Positions 32,540-44,679 of a stretch of 64,000 nucleotides of DNA are shown one piece after another. The notes beneath the pieces were generated by a model. The model saw only the letters and a program-made list of their open reading frames with translations, did not search any database and was not told the DNA's origin. Both the position numbers and the translations under genes were made by a program. Numbering within the stretch: the first letter of the stretch is position 1; every line of letters begins with the position of its first letter. Source of the DNA: Girardinichthys multiradiatus (taxonomy: Eukaryota; Chordata; Actinopteri; Cyprinodontiformes; Goodeidae); assembly GCF_021462225.1 (NCBI RefSeq), contig NC_061811.1, positions 20,610,663 to 20,674,662 on the forward strand. The letters are read 5' to 3'.

Positions 32540-33458
32540 CAGGGGTTGGACAATGAAACTGAAAAACCTCGTTTTGGACCACAATAATTTATTAGTATGG
32601 TGTAGGGCCTCCTTTTGCGGCCAATACAGCGTCAATTCGTCTTGGGAATGACATATACAAGTCCTGCACAGTGGTCAGAGGGATTTTAAGCAGGATAGTG
32701 GCCAGGTCACTATGTGAAACTGGTGGAGGACAACGTTTCCTGACTTGCTCCTCCAAAACACCCTAAAGTGGCTCAATAATATTTAGATCTGGTGACTGTG
32801 CAGGCCATGGGATATGTTCAACTTCACTTTCATGTTCATCAAACCAATCTTTCACCAGTCTTGCTATTTGTATTGGTGCATTGTCATCCTGATACACGGC
32901 ACCGCCTTCAGGATACAATGCTTGAACCATTGGATGCACATGGTCCTCAAGAATGGTTCGGTAGTCATTGGCAGTGACGCGCCCATCTAGCACAAGTATT
33001 GGGCCAAGGGAATGCCATGATATGGCAGCCCAAACCATCACTGATCCACCCCCATGCTTCACTCTGGGCATGCAACAGTCTGGATGGTACGCTTCTTTGA
33101 GGCTTCTCCACACCGTAACTCTCCCGGATGTGGGGAAAACAGTAAAGGTGGACTCATCAGAGAACAATACATGTTTCACATTGTCCCCAGCCCAAGATTT
33201 GCGCTCCTTGCACCATTGAAACCGACGTTTGGCATTGGCATGAGTGACCAAAGGTTTGGCTATAGCAGCCCGGCCGTGTATATTGACCCTGTGGAGCTCC
33301 CGACGGACAGTTCTGATGGAAACAGGAGAGTTGAGGTGCACATTTAATTCTGCCGTGATTTGGGCAGCCGTGGTTTTATGTTTTTTGGATACAATCCGGG
33401 TTAGCACCCGAACATCCCTTTCAGACAGCTTCCTCTTGCGTCCACAGTTAATCCTGTA
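32540..33458 (-). mobile_element. Tc1/mariner element of a second family, one end missing
   Basis: Starts at CAGGGGTTGGACAATGAAAC after a TA at 32538-32539. The body reads as a Tc1 transposase on the minus strand. The other end, which should repeat this terminus after the N-terminal DNA-binding domain, is absent; similarity stops near 33458 at AATCCTGTAT. About 350 bp or more including one terminal repeat has been lost, so the element cannot move. Confidence 0.85.
32763..33407 (-). pseudogene. Tc1-like transposase (second family), truncated at both ends
   Basis: The frame shows LFSDESTFTVF (first Asp), VKHGGGSVMVWAAIS (glycine-rich box), VYQDDNAPIQIA (second Asp, with Gln where the family has His) and AQSPDLNIIEPL (Glu). 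Spacing fits DD34E. A TAG replaces the Trp codon after EPL, ending the protein right after the catalytic Glu. The N-terminal paired-type DNA-binding half is largely missing, with the frame opening at LTRIVSKKHKTTAAQITAEL. The catalytic residues themselves are kept, unlike in copies 1 and 2 of the first family. Confidence 0.86.
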
Positions 33459-35289
33459 TAGAACAGGTTATGGTTGGTTTGTAAATATATATAAATAAAA
33501 CTTTTTTTCAAGTGGTCTTAGCATGAAAATAACTGTAAAAACAGAATGCATAACCATTTGGAAAGTATAATGCTTTTCATTTTCAGACATTCTTGATAAA
33601 TGACTAGAAGTCCTTTTCAGAATTAGGTATTTTAATTAATACAATTGACAATTAATTCTAATTTTCAGCTTTGAACAGAAGAGTTTTTGGAGTGATCAGT
33701 CACTAGTTAGGCTAATTAAAAATCAATTCTGCTGAGATTTTCTGGTAAAACTAAGGTGTAACAGTGCAATTCAGTGAGAAGGAGCGAAAAAGAGACTCAT
33801 GCATTCCAGTCCCTTTAGGGTTTTTTTTTATTTTCTCAGAGCATCAATTGATTTAGAGGTGGTGCTTTCTTAAGCTTTGTCAAAATTATAGCTTTTATAC
33901 CAAATACCACTTATTCTTAAAATCAAACACAGAAACAGCAATTAGGATACAGATTCAGACATAACAGGATCAGGATGAAAACTCAGCGACTTGGTGAGAC
34001 TGGCTGCAAGTCACCTACAAAAACAGGTCTGTTCTGGGGAACTCGAACAAGCCAGCTGAGGACATTATGAGGGTATAACCCAGAACAACATGAGAACACT
34101 CAGAATAGATCAGATTGACAACAAAAAAAATTTTAGAGCCACAAACCCCTGACAATTTTCTAATCATATAGGGCTAGGGTCCGATATTTTTTCTGAGTCA
34201 TCAAAATGTTTCATTCACTGCATTTATCTGAAGATCTTTGGAGTAGGGTATGTTTGTAGACCAAAAGCAGAAATCAAGTTGATAATCTGGGTTAAAGGTT
34301 ATTATGAAAGCACAGGTGCATGTTCAAAAGGTTGGGTCTAATCGCTGCCTAACAGAGTTTGCTCCAAAAGGAAGAAATAATTTCTGTACTTATGGTGTGA
34401 AATTAGTTTTTTTTTCCTGCTGTAGAAATAGGTATAAAACAAGATTCCTGAGCACTTGAAAATTTGCTCTTTTCAGCAGGTGAATTACAGCCAGAATGTA
34501 AAATCAGCACAATTACAGCCCGATGGTGGTTGAAATACAAAGTGATTTGTGAGCATTTGGTGTAGTTTATACCGAGAGGAAATGATTCAATGAGGCAAGT
34601 TGGTTCAGAAGAAATTTATAGGCAGGTTTTGTTTTCTTTGATGTGGTACCAACAAAAGACAGAACAGAAAAAAGGTTTTAAAATACTAAACAAATGCAAT
34701 GCTAAATAAAGATGGACAATTTTCTTTTTGAGGAACTTGACGTGTAACTGAACACCAATTTTAAACATTTAACGCATTTGCTTTAACAAATATTTTGTTT
34801 GGCACAATGTGGTTTTTTTCTAACACAATGCAACAACAAAATTTCCTATTAACTAGTTTCTACTAATACTACTGGTCAGAGCACTTCTCGGCCAACATTT
34901 ACAGATTTGGCCATTATAGGTGGAAAATGTGTTAACAAATTTACCCCTTATATGGGATTGTCTGTAGCTTAGATAATATCCCGATTATGCCAATATATGT
35001 TTGATGTAAAAATTGGGATTCATATGTCCAAGATTAATCATAAATCTCCCACCTTCTCCCAACTCTAGAGACCTCTGGAAAAAACGGGAACAGGAGTGTG
35101 TGGTAAAACTACATAAAATGATTCTTTGATAGATTTATTCATAGATTTCTTTGTTGTAACAATGTTTCTTGCCAGTTCATCTTATACCATTAGAAGCCTG
35201 ATTATATTACTGTTCTTTTTATATGTTAAGCATACAGATTAAAACATAATAATAGTAAAATTTAAATACAGTAGATTCCTAGAAATAAT
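33459..35289. other. Unassigned AT-rich DNA
   Basis: No coding region, RNA gene or repeat recognised. A T-run occurs at 33820-33830. Confidence 0.45.
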
Positions 35290-35294
35290 GTATC

Positions 35295-35998
35295 TGTCAT
35301 AGTCTTTGTTATAGATCTGACCAACATGCAGAATAACACTCAGGAGAAAAAGCAGTTTGTTTAAAAGATTTATTTTCACAAGAGTGAAATGGGTTTGGGA
35401 TCTAGGACCGGTAATTCTCCAACTGTACAAAAGATGGGAAAAGGGTGAGACCAGAGGAAATCAACGGTTTAGTAATCTTGGTTAGACTTAGGCTTACTGG
35501 GGAAGGAAGACGAACCGCCAGAGGAATGAGAGATGCGGGGTCTGAGAGCACAACGCAGGAGAAGTTCTGTGAGGGTAGATCCTTAGGAGCTCTGATCATG
35601 GAGAGTGGATTGATGGTGTGGAGCCCAGGTTGGAGGCACCTGCGTGAGAGTTTGTTGGAGGTGGACAGGGTTCGCTTATGATTTGATCTGGGTGGTCGAA
35701 GAAGCCAGGAGACCAGCTTGAACTCAACCAGGTCTGGAACAATCTGAGGATGAGGACACACTAAAATTACTCAGCGCAAAAGAAGAAACAAGAAAGAAAA
35801 ACTAGAGCTAGAGTTTGGCGAGAGTTTGTTACCAATGGTGGCTAATACTCAGTGCTGGCAGCTTCCAGTCTAAATACACCTTCAGGTAATCAGTGAAATG
35901 CGAAGTACCTGTCCCCTCTGCCTCTGTGAGCTCCAACACTATCTAGTGACCAAGCAGAGTAAATAGGCACAAACACAGCACACTCACAGACCCCAACA
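35295..35998 (-). mobile_element. Solo LTR, 704 bp, 5-bp target duplication GTATC
   Basis: On the plus strand it runs from TGTCATAGTC to GACCCCAACA, flanked by GTATC at 35290-35294 and 35999-36003. On the minus strand it starts TGTTGGGGTC and ends ACTATGACA. An AATAAATC signal lies near 35370, about 75 bp from the 3' end, as in an R-U5 region. No internal coding remains. The ORFs at 35402-35761 and 35445-35681 lie inside the LTR and are not genes. A 5-bp duplication fits Ty3/gypsy or a retrovirus. Confidence 0.85.
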
Positions 35999-36003
35999 GT
36001 ATC

Positions 36004-37737
36004 TTAATTTATTCAAATTACTTTTGAGGATGCATACATAATGGGTTTACAATCAATATATGGCATTAACTGGATTTTTGGCTGTTTGTGAAGTATTTGT
36101 AAACTATTTCTAACTAAATCAATAATCAACAACTGGAATGTGAGGTATGTGTGAGACTTTAAGCTCAATGCTAATATTGACAAAGCCAAAGGGGACGTTC
36201 TGTCATTATTGTCCTGTGTTGGGTGTTTGTATTTTAAGTTTTTTTCTGTTTCTCTGCACATCCCTGTTCAGTTCCTGTTATTGTAGTAATTCTTATTGTA
36301 GAATTGCCCTAATTATCTTATTAGCCCTTCTAGTTCATTGGTCATTTCCTACACCACCTCTGTAAGTATAATCTCTGGTTTTTATTGCTCTCCACTGAAT
36401 CTTCCTGTTTGCTTACCTGCCTCATTTCCATTGTCGTTCTTCATGTATCATCTGGTTATCTGCCTGTTTTTTAATCTTTGTTCCTGAGTTGTTGTTTTTT
36501 TCTTTTTAAAGTAATCTTATGTTTGCCTCTGCATTTGGGTCCTCATTCAACCCCATTATATTCTGCTGTCTGTTTTCATCTTTTATATCTAAACAAAGTG
36601 CTCAGCTTCTTCAATGAGTTTGTTCTAGAATTTTGAATGTTTGTAGAATTTTTGTCATTGAAATAGGAAAAGACGTCTGGATAAAATAATTTTTTCTATG
36701 TACACATTTATATATATCTGCATAATAATAAAAGCACAATTCATCAAAACAAAAACTTTGATGTAGGCCTAAACTTTAATGTTTTTTTTTGTTTTGGAAA
36801 TGATAAGTTATAGTAAAAAATTGAGGCCTTGCGTTTGACAAATTGAAAAATACCCTACAGAGATGAATCCTACATGAAAAGTGTGACTCGACTTTCTTCC
36901 AAATGATTTCCTCCCTCATGCCACCCTGCGACACCCTCATTTGAACAGAGTTATTGCTCTCATCAAGGATTACAGTGCCTTCCCCTGTTTGTGTGCCCAA
37001 CATCTGACCGCAGGTTAACAAATAATAATAAATAATAACACAGTAATGATTTTGCTTGAAGTGTTTAGCATGACAGGTACTCTGTCATAGAGGAAAACTG
37101 CAGCCAAGGGCAGCAGAGACCAAGAAAAAAGAAAGGCATTATTCTCCCTTATCTTCAGGTTCATCAAGGGCTCTTGAGGCAATTGGATTATTCTACAGCG
37201 CTTATTCACAATTGATTGGTATGGTGCTGAGTGGGAACAGCCTTGCAGATGAGTGTATATAACTGAGTAGTGTTTTTAAGGATCACCGTGAATGAACCAG
37301 AGCAATTTCTTTTTCAAGTTTCCCCCTGAGGAGCTTTGCAATGTGTTGAATGCATCAGAAAAGCTGTGTGTGGGCCTGACAAAAGCCAGCACGCCCATTT
37401 TCTGACAATGTTTCACCCTTTCTGTGACTCATTCCATTAACCTGCCACTGCCGACATGTGGAGATATCCTGAAACGTTTGACAATTTCAAGGAAATCAAA
37501 GGTTTTGCTCAGAAACTTGAAAAGCGCAGCCCCGCATCTAGATCTTAATCACATTCCATGACAGCACTGTTCAGGGGAAAGGATGCTGAAATATGAAGCA
37601 AAATCAATTCAAATGGTAATTATAGGTAATTCCAAATAAATTCAGATGTTTGCAGGTATTTTTACAACTTTATTGTTTATTGATTTGTTAAAGGCTAGCT
37701 CTATAGCACCAGCCTTGTTTAAGCAATAAAACAACTT
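36004..37737. other. Unassigned AT-rich DNA
   Basis: No supported gene or element. Pyrimidine-rich tracts at 36250-36560 make the reading frames there unreliable. Confidence 0.45.
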
Positions 37738-38320
37738 TAAAAGGGACATACCGTGCTTCTAAATTCTTCCGTTTCACCCTTAAATCATTCAGTTGTGGTT
37801 TATATAAAGGAACTGCAGGGCTTTGGTCTGAACTCCGTGTTATTGTAGCTCCACAGGCACCTCTTTTACCCCTGTTCTGAGGTGCGTCTGAGAGCAACTT
37901 ATTTTGGTGCAGTCTCTTTAAATGCTATTGAGCCACCCCACTCCCTTTAAGGTCAAAGGGCACTGCACTTTAACCTATTTAGCCATTTTTGTAGTTTGAT
38001 AATGGATATAATTATCTAGCGCCGTAGAAATAAGACATAAAATGACAAAAACAATGCAAAACTGTTTATGTAATAACACTATTCTAAACACGCAGTACGG
38101 TTTTGTCCTCAAGGAGCTAAAAGCAGCACACAGCACTAACATACGCAGAAGGCACAATGCTACTGCTATCATAAAGAATGGCCAAGATGTCATATCAACA
38201 CACAATAAATTCATGTCTAAAAGAAAGTTTGTTGTCATTTTAGTGTTTTTTTGCAGCTTTGCTGTGTCCGTCGTTTCCATAGACAGAAGGAACTGAAACC
38301 TTAATCAGATGAAGTCTTTC
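37738..38320. repeat. Possible MITE or non-autonomous DNA element fragment
   Basis: The block starting TAAAAGGGACATACCGTGC and containing AGCTCCACAGGCACCTCTTTTACCCC resembles a fish repeat I have met in other genomic sequence. I cannot find the matching inverted end here, so the element is incomplete. The right limit is a guess. Confidence 0.3.
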
Positions 38321-38377
38321 AGCAAATCCTTCTTGATACTGGCAGAGGTTGCTGAAGGCACTCGTCCTTGAAGTGGC

Positions 38378-39105
38378 AAGGCAAGTTTATTTATATAGCA
38401 CATTCTAGTAGCAAGACAATTCAAAGTGCTGTACATGAAAAAAAAGAGAATGAGGCATAATAGGAAAAGTACATTACAGTGGCAGAAAGGTAATTAAAAA
38501 AATTTAAGCACACAAATAATTAAGGAGAATAAAAATGAATAATTAAAATGTTAAGGTGATAATAAAAAATATAAAAAAGGAAATAAAAATGATAAAATGA
38601 TTGATAAGAAAATGAAAGGAAAGTTGGACTGAAAACTTAACTAATAATGTTTAGATAACACAGTCAAAGGCCACTCTAAACAAATAAGTTTTTAATCTTG
38701 ATTGAAAGCAATTTAGGGTTTCTGTGCTTTTACAGTTTTCTGGAAGTTTATTCCAGATTAGTGGAGCATAAGAAAGTAAAGGCTGCTTCTCCATGTTTGG
38801 TTCTGGTTCTGGATATGCAGAGTAGATTTGAGAGGTCTGGGTGGTTGATACACGGTCAACAAGTTTGTAATGCATTTAGTGATTTATAGACTAACAGAAG
38901 TATTTTAAATTTTATTCTTTGAGATATTGGGAGTTGGTGTAAATATTTCAGAACTGGGGTGATGTGCTCCACTTTCTTAGTTTTAGTGAGGACGCGGGCA
39001 GCAGCATTCTGCATCAAATACAGCTGTCTGATCGAATTTCTAGGCGGACCTGTGAAGACACCGGCAGTAATCAATTCTACTGAAGATGAACACATTAATT
39101 AGTAT
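38378..39105 (-). mobile_element. CR1/L2-type LINE 3' end, second copy
   Basis: Minus-strand frames give NAAARVLTKTKKVEHITPVLK at 39095-38856. At 38875-38651 the final block gives PLIWNKLPENCKSTETLNCF and SRLKTYLFRVAF, the standard end of this LINE family's ORF2. The 3' UTR ends in an inverse of TATATAAATAAACTTGCCTTGCC at 38378-38400. It corresponds to the C-terminal block of the copy at 4990-6214 but is less eroded there. It is 5'-truncated near 39105. Confidence 0.82.
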
Positions 39106-39589
39106 TTCAAGGTCCTGAAAAGGACCAGTGATGTGGGAACATTTCCATGAAAAATTAATTTAACCAGGCAGTTTGAAGACGTTCTTATGCTGGAGAATGG
39201 TGTAATGAATTGTGTGGGTTAATACACCCAACAACCGAACCAAACTTATCCTCTTGCAGTCTAAGCATGCTTTGAGCGTGGACTACAAAATCGCAGCGAG
39301 AAATAGAAATGGCGGATACGAGAAGTTGATCAGCCAGAAGGCCGGAAGTCCACATTTTTTAGCTGTTCCCCAGCAAATACTGTGACATAACAGTGAGAAA
39401 AATGTAACAGATGATAGAGAAAACTGAACAGACTGAAAAATATGACCCAAACAGAATATAAAGATATCTCCGCAACACCTGGTGAGACTAAATTCAACTT
39501 TCTGCACTCCTACAGACTCCAAGTACACAACACAATGTATTGAAAGGCTAAAAAAGTAGATTTTGCATGAAATGTCCTCTTTAATGGAA

Positions 39590-39740
39590 AATATGCTTTT
39601 AGAGTTGGAAAAATAACTTCCCTACCACCATGTTTGACTGTAGGTATGATGCTCTTTTTCTGAAATGTTGTGTGGGTTTTACACCAAATGTGCACACAGA
39701 TATGGAATTATGCACAACTTCCATATCCAGAAAATATTGA
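39590..39740 (-). mobile_element. Tc1-like transposase fragment
   Basis: The words CTACCACCATGTTTGACTGTAGGTATGATG, followed by TTTTTCTGAAATG, are the inverse of the HGGG box region (KHGG) in one fish Tc1 family as I remember it. Only about 150 bp are recognisable. Confidence 0.45.
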
Positions 39741-39899
39741 CAACGAAGTTTAACTGATTTTCAAGTATTATAACAGGGGTATTATTTACATGGGCAAGTT
39801 AGAGACTGCTATGTTTAGTTTTTGATCATCTCCATGCCAAACTCAACACAGTGGATCTGCTTTGAGATCCCTGGAGCCTGCACTGGCTGTCTGAATTGA

Positions 39900-40720
39900 A
39901 CCCAATGCAGTAATGGGAGTATTGACTATTTTTAGCACCCATTAGTCAGTATATCATTTGGTTACCATGGAGACTAAATTTGGACTGGTGGATGGACATA
40001 ACCATTGACCAAGGAGTAAAACAGACTTCTTAGGCAACTCCCACGGCATCTTTGGAATCATGAAAGATTGGTAAGAAGAAGCCGTTGTTGAAAGAAAGCT
40101 ATAAGATGTCCTGTTAGCAGTTTGCCACAAGCCATGTAGAGGACACGGCAAATGTGAAAGAAGAGGTAAAAATGTAATGTAACTTTTTTGCCTACAAATT
40201 AATGCTTATGTGTGGTGTCATACCAAAACTATATGATTTAACAAGAAGACACTGCCCCAAAGGTCAAGCATGGTGGCAGCATGATCCTGACATGTGAATG
40301 TTTTTCTTCAGTAGGAACTGGGAGGCTAGTTAGAGCTGATGAGAAGATATATGAAGCTAAATGCAGGGCAATAGATTGATTGACTGACTTGATTGGAGGA
40401 AGACAATCAAAGTCCAAGCATAAATCCAAATAACACAAGACTTTAAAATTGACGTTCACAGACAGTCTCCATCCAATCTGACTGCTTGAACAATTTTGCA
40501 AAAACAAAAACAAAATATTTTACAAAACATCAGAGTACGAGGGCTGAAATGGAGCGGCACATGGTGTAGCGGTAGTGGGGGCTCCCCTACCGCTACACTA
40601 TTAGCCGTTTGATTCCTGACTTTGGGACATTTCCTGCATGTCCTCCTCTCTCTCCATCAAATGTCAAAAGGCTCAAAGGACATGAGTATTTTTGCAAGCC
40701 ACTGCGACTACTGTAAAAAA
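39900..40720 (+). pseudogene. Tc1-like element relic
   Basis: Near 40090-40150 the text corresponds to a LLKESYKM / QFATSHV-like motif (CAGTTTGCCACAAGCCATG). At 40255-40380 a frame gives PKVKHGG, then MILTCECFSSVGTGRLVRADEKI (family pattern GGGSIMLWGCFSSAGTGxL). The right end GAGTATTTTTGCAAGCCACTG at 40685-40705 is a typical terminal repeat end. Catalytic blocks are not preserved. The hairpin at 40564-40598 lies inside the decayed 3' part. Confidence 0.55.
40564..40598. repeat. Perfect 12-bp hairpin
   Basis: GTGTAGCGGTAG and CTACCGCTACAC are exact inverses separated by 11 bases. GC content is higher than the surroundings. The left arm begins like the GGTGTAGTGG of some tRNA-derived SINEs, but no B-box follows. 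Confidence 0.8.
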
Positions 40721-40759
40721 AATTGTCCTATTCATGTCACTACTTTGTAAAAATACTTT

Positions 40760-42429
40760 GACAAGCTTTGCTGATTTTTCTTTTTCTGTGTCTCCATAAA
40801 ATCACGCTCAGCATCAGGTCAGACAGGATTGTTGGTATCATAATAGATCATTATTCGCACTTTAGCTGATCTGCCGTCTAATATTCGCAATCTGGCATAT
40901 ATGATCTTTGTACCATCAGAAGGAATATTGTTAAGGGAAATAAATGCTTTAAAGTGCCAGCTGATGTTTTATTCTTCCACTGATTCTAGAGATGGAGGAA
41001 GACAATCAGGAAACCGAGCGTGGAGTCATAGCATGTGCTGGTTGGTTTATAGGAATCAGTTCAGGTAACATTTTAACAGATTCTGCTTGCACTGAGTCAG
41101 CATTTTAGGCTTAAATACATCTAAACTCACACAAACAAAGTGAACAAACTAAACAAAGTGATTGTGTGTTGATGTCACAATCACATGTTTAGTAACTGAA
41201 AAGGGAAAAATGTTCTTGGATTTTCAAACTGGAACTTTTTAATTGGTGCTGGATTCCCAGTTTGTTCACTTTAAAATTTAGTTTATTTATGAACTTTTGC
41301 TGTGCATGTAAAATATTAGTATTTTTATTTTTTGTGGTAAAGAAATTTACCAACAAATAACCAAACATTGAATTTTGACAGTCTAATGTTGTCACAGATA
41401 ATCAAGATTAAAGAGAGTAAGGCTTAATTCAATCATTCCAGTCATGGATTTAGTCACATTTCCCCTTCTATCTATAAGGAATCCACATGAGAAGATCAAC
41501 AGCAAGAAATTGGGAACTTATGTTTTTCAGTGCTCTGTTAGACATCAACAGCCCTAACAGAAAATAAAACTTTTGTTAGACTGTTCCCTAGGTTTAGAGC
41601 AAATTAAGAGAATTGTTGAACAAACATTAGAAAAAGGGGAGAAACTATCTGCTGCTTTCATGTTGTCAGGCCACACACACATCACTTGAGGGGCTCCTGT
41701 CTTTGTGGAGGCCTATTATTGATCAAACATAGGCCTGTCCTGCTTTAAATGTAGCCTCATGGAACTTGAGAGAAACATAATTTGTGGGTGGATGAATATC
41801 AAAAAGATTGTCAATCCATGTAGTTGTATTTTTGTGAACTCAGACTGAGGGGTGGGAGGATAGCAAATCCTTTCCATACTTATCAAGATCTGGAAAATAC
41901 TTAAATTTCATACTTTTCCAGTTTGTGTAAGAACACTAATCTAAGTGTAGCCAGTATTTAACATCTATAAATGAATAGTGGCTGTTTTGAATTTATTTAA
42001 GTGAAAATTTTGTGATAAGATGCTGTACTTAAATAAAAACAAGATTTTTTAAAACTAGAGCATCAAGCTTAAAGTGCATTGAGAAATTGCACATATTAGT
42101 TTTTCATTTATAATTTCAGACTTTATTTGCTTCCTGATAAATAAAATTGAAAATATATGTGAATAAAAGCAGCTTTATTGACAAATCAGCCACATTAAAA
42201 TAGAGTTTATCTAAGAGAGGCTGAAACAGATGTAAATAAGCTGGCAGAGAAAAACTGCTGTATTTATTTGGTCAATAGATACTGCTGATCACAAATATAA
42301 TTTGTAGTTTCTGCAAATAGTCCACCTAATGGTAACATTCATATAAATAGTAAGGTGTTTAAGTGTTTTGTTGAGGGGAACCGACACAACCCAAACTCAG
42401 TCGCAGTCAAACAAACATGTTTGAATTTT
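40760..42429. other. Unassigned AT-rich DNA
   Basis: Nothing recognisable. ORFs at 41189-41395 and similar are composition-driven. Confidence 0.45.
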
Positions 42430-43440
42430 TTGAGGTGGATCTAGAAGCAGTAGGGTAGTGTGAATTGATCATCGACAAAATAGCTCAAGCAAAAATAGCT
42501 CAAGTCTTGCCACATATTCTCAATTGGATTTTGGTCTAGACTTTGACTAGGCCACTTTGAGACTTCATATACTTAGATCTATACAATTGTATTTTAGCTT
42601 TGGCCGTATGTTTAGTGTCATTGATCTGCAGGAAGGTGAACTCCTGCCCCAGTTTCAAGTATTTTGGAGCCTCTAGCAGGTTTTTTCCATGACTTCCATG
42701 CTTTTTCTATTAAGTTTAACAAACTTCCCTGTCCCTGCTGAAGAAAAGCATTCCACAGCATAATGCTGCCACCACCATGTTTTACCTGTAGGGGGGTGTT
42801 GTGTTTGTGGAAAACTGCAAATGTGATTTCTTGTGGCTTGTTTAACAATGGCATTCTTTCATAAAGATCAAAATACTGCAGTGCACATAGTTGTCCTATC
42901 AACATACTGTCCAATTTAGCTGTGGGTCTCTGTAACTCTTCCAGAGTTACCATGGGCCTTTTTGCAGTTTGTTTGATTAATGCTATTTTGCTTAACCTAT
43001 CAGTTTAGGTGGATGGCCAGGTTGTTGTAGGCTTGCGGTTGTGATGGATTGATGCTCTGTGAGATGTTCAAAGTTTGGAATATTGACCTAAATCATAACC
43101 CAGCTTTAGCTCTATCTTGTCTGTTGTGTTCCTTGGTCTTCATGATGCTAATTGTTCACTAATTCTCTCTAATAAACCTCTAAGATGTTAGATTACACTC
43201 ACTAAAAATGTATTTAGGCATATCAGAGTAAAACGGGCTGAATACATTAATGCCACACTTTTCAGTTTTTTTATTTGTTAAATGAATGAATAAAAAACGT
43301 CTCATTTTACTGCAACTTAATCACTATGTGCCACCTTGTGTTGGTCTATACCATAAAATCCCAGTAAATTACAATAAAGTGAAATGTGAAAAAATGTGAA
43401 AACGTTCTAGAGCTATGGGAAAATGTTGCCACATTCTCAA
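42430..43440 (-). pseudogene. Tc1-like element with decayed transposase
   Basis: The minus-strand frame 42953-42618 begins MVTLEELQRPTAKL, a conserved motif between the DNA-binding and catalytic halves in a common fish Tc1 family. It then reaches VKHGGGSIMLWNAF. Between them the first catalytic block (WSDET) is lost, apparently by internal deletion. The plus-strand text at 42520-42620 (GATTTTGGTCTAGACTTTGACTAGGCCA) and the tail at 43260-43400 (TGTGCCACCTTGTGTTGGTC) fit the same family's C-terminal and terminal regions. Not functional. Confidence 0.7.
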
Positions 43441-44415
43441 AACCACTTTCTTACATCACATATGTTGCTGTAGTGCCTTTCACAGCTGCTTGGGTGCCAA
43501 AATGATGACTAAACTCTTTAGATGAGAGCTACACTCCCACATGGAAGGAAATCTACTGTATAACTGGCTTCTATTTTAAACAATGTGATCACCCTACCAC
43601 TCCAGCACTCAGGTTCTTTTCAGGCTCTGATTTAGTGGGAAAAATCATTCTTTGAGTTTAAAATGTATCCCACGCCTACTGCAGAAACTAATTAAAACGC
43701 ATGCTATCAAAATAAAACAGCAGAATAAATATTTCTATCTGATTCTATGTGTTGTAAAGAGGTCAGGAAATGTTGATGGGTCAGCGATAGAAGTTTAAGT
43801 CTTCTCTATTGTGCTGCAGTATAAGAAGATTAAATCCGTCAATCCCTGTCCAAATGTACTTATTCTGTCATTTCAGCTACGGATTATCCTGATCTGCTTG
43901 AGGGAAATAGGATTTAAGAAACTGCACACTTTGAGTTGCTGCAACATGCAAAATTTCAACTTCTCATGCAGTGTTGTAATGAATTCTGTGGTCATGAAAC
44001 TTTCTTCAGGCTAGATGAAGATGGCTCGCTTTATGGGTTCATAGATTATATCAAATGCGGCACCCTATTTATTCTACACATTTTAAGGTTAAAAATACAG
44101 TTTTAAAGTATAAAATTGCCCCACATGCTCTGTTATCTTTCTCCCTTTTGCACTAAAGAGTCAAAGAAATGCATGAATAATAAGAGGAGCCCAGGGGTTA
44201 CATCTGTATTCATTTCCCTCTCACCCTGTGGATCTGCTGCTCCCTAAACATCTGCTTTGTACATCTCCCAGTGGCCCAAGCTATGTCTCCAACTAATTAC
44301 AACATCTTGAGGAAGTGCAGCCCGTGATGACAAAAGCAGGTGTGCAGCTGGAGGGCCACACTAACCAGGATTTCACACCACCGCTGAATTCAGTTACTTT
44401 GCAATTGGGTGACCA
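43441..44415. other. Unassigned DNA
   Basis: No feature recognised except a slightly GC-richer block at 44200-44400, which has no coding motif. Confidence 0.4.
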
Positions 44416-44509
44416 AAAAAAGGCCCAGAGGTTTGGGCAATATGGATGTGTGTGTATATATATATATATATATATACATCCATATTGCCCAAACCTCTGG
44501 GCCTTTTTT
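44416..44509. repeat. Perfect 34-bp inverted repeat with TA-rich loop
   Basis: The left arm 44416-44449 (begins AAAAAAGGCCCAGAGGTTTG) and right arm 44476-44509 (ends CCTCTGGGCCTTTTTT) are exact inverses over all 34 positions. The 26-base loop is GTGTG followed by TA dinucleotides. Transcripts would fold into a long perfect stem and the DNA could form a cruciform. No TIR-flanking duplication was found. Confidence 0.95.
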
Positions 44510-44679
44510 ATATATTGTAAAAATTGATATTTAACATATCAATGTTTTTTTCAGTTTAAATATTTCTAATGGGGCGACAGAAATGAGATTGACAGCAGAT
44601 GTTGTGTTGTTAACAACCCCCATAAGTATCACAAATCAAGAAATTAAAGCAAATTATTTCACAAATGAAGGTATGGGTA

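Noticed and set aside
35402..35761. A 119-aa Ser/Pro-rich ORF
   Set aside because: It lies entirely within the solo LTR defined by the GTATC duplication.
37975..38280. 101-aa minus-strand ORF with hydrophobic stretches
   Set aside because: No conserved motif; hydrophobicity follows from AT-rich codons, and the flanking sequence resembles a noncoding repeat.
44416..44509. A canonical microRNA precursor
   Set aside because: The stem is perfectly paired with a TA-repeat loop; animal precursors normally have bulges and non-repetitive loops, and there is no expression evidence.
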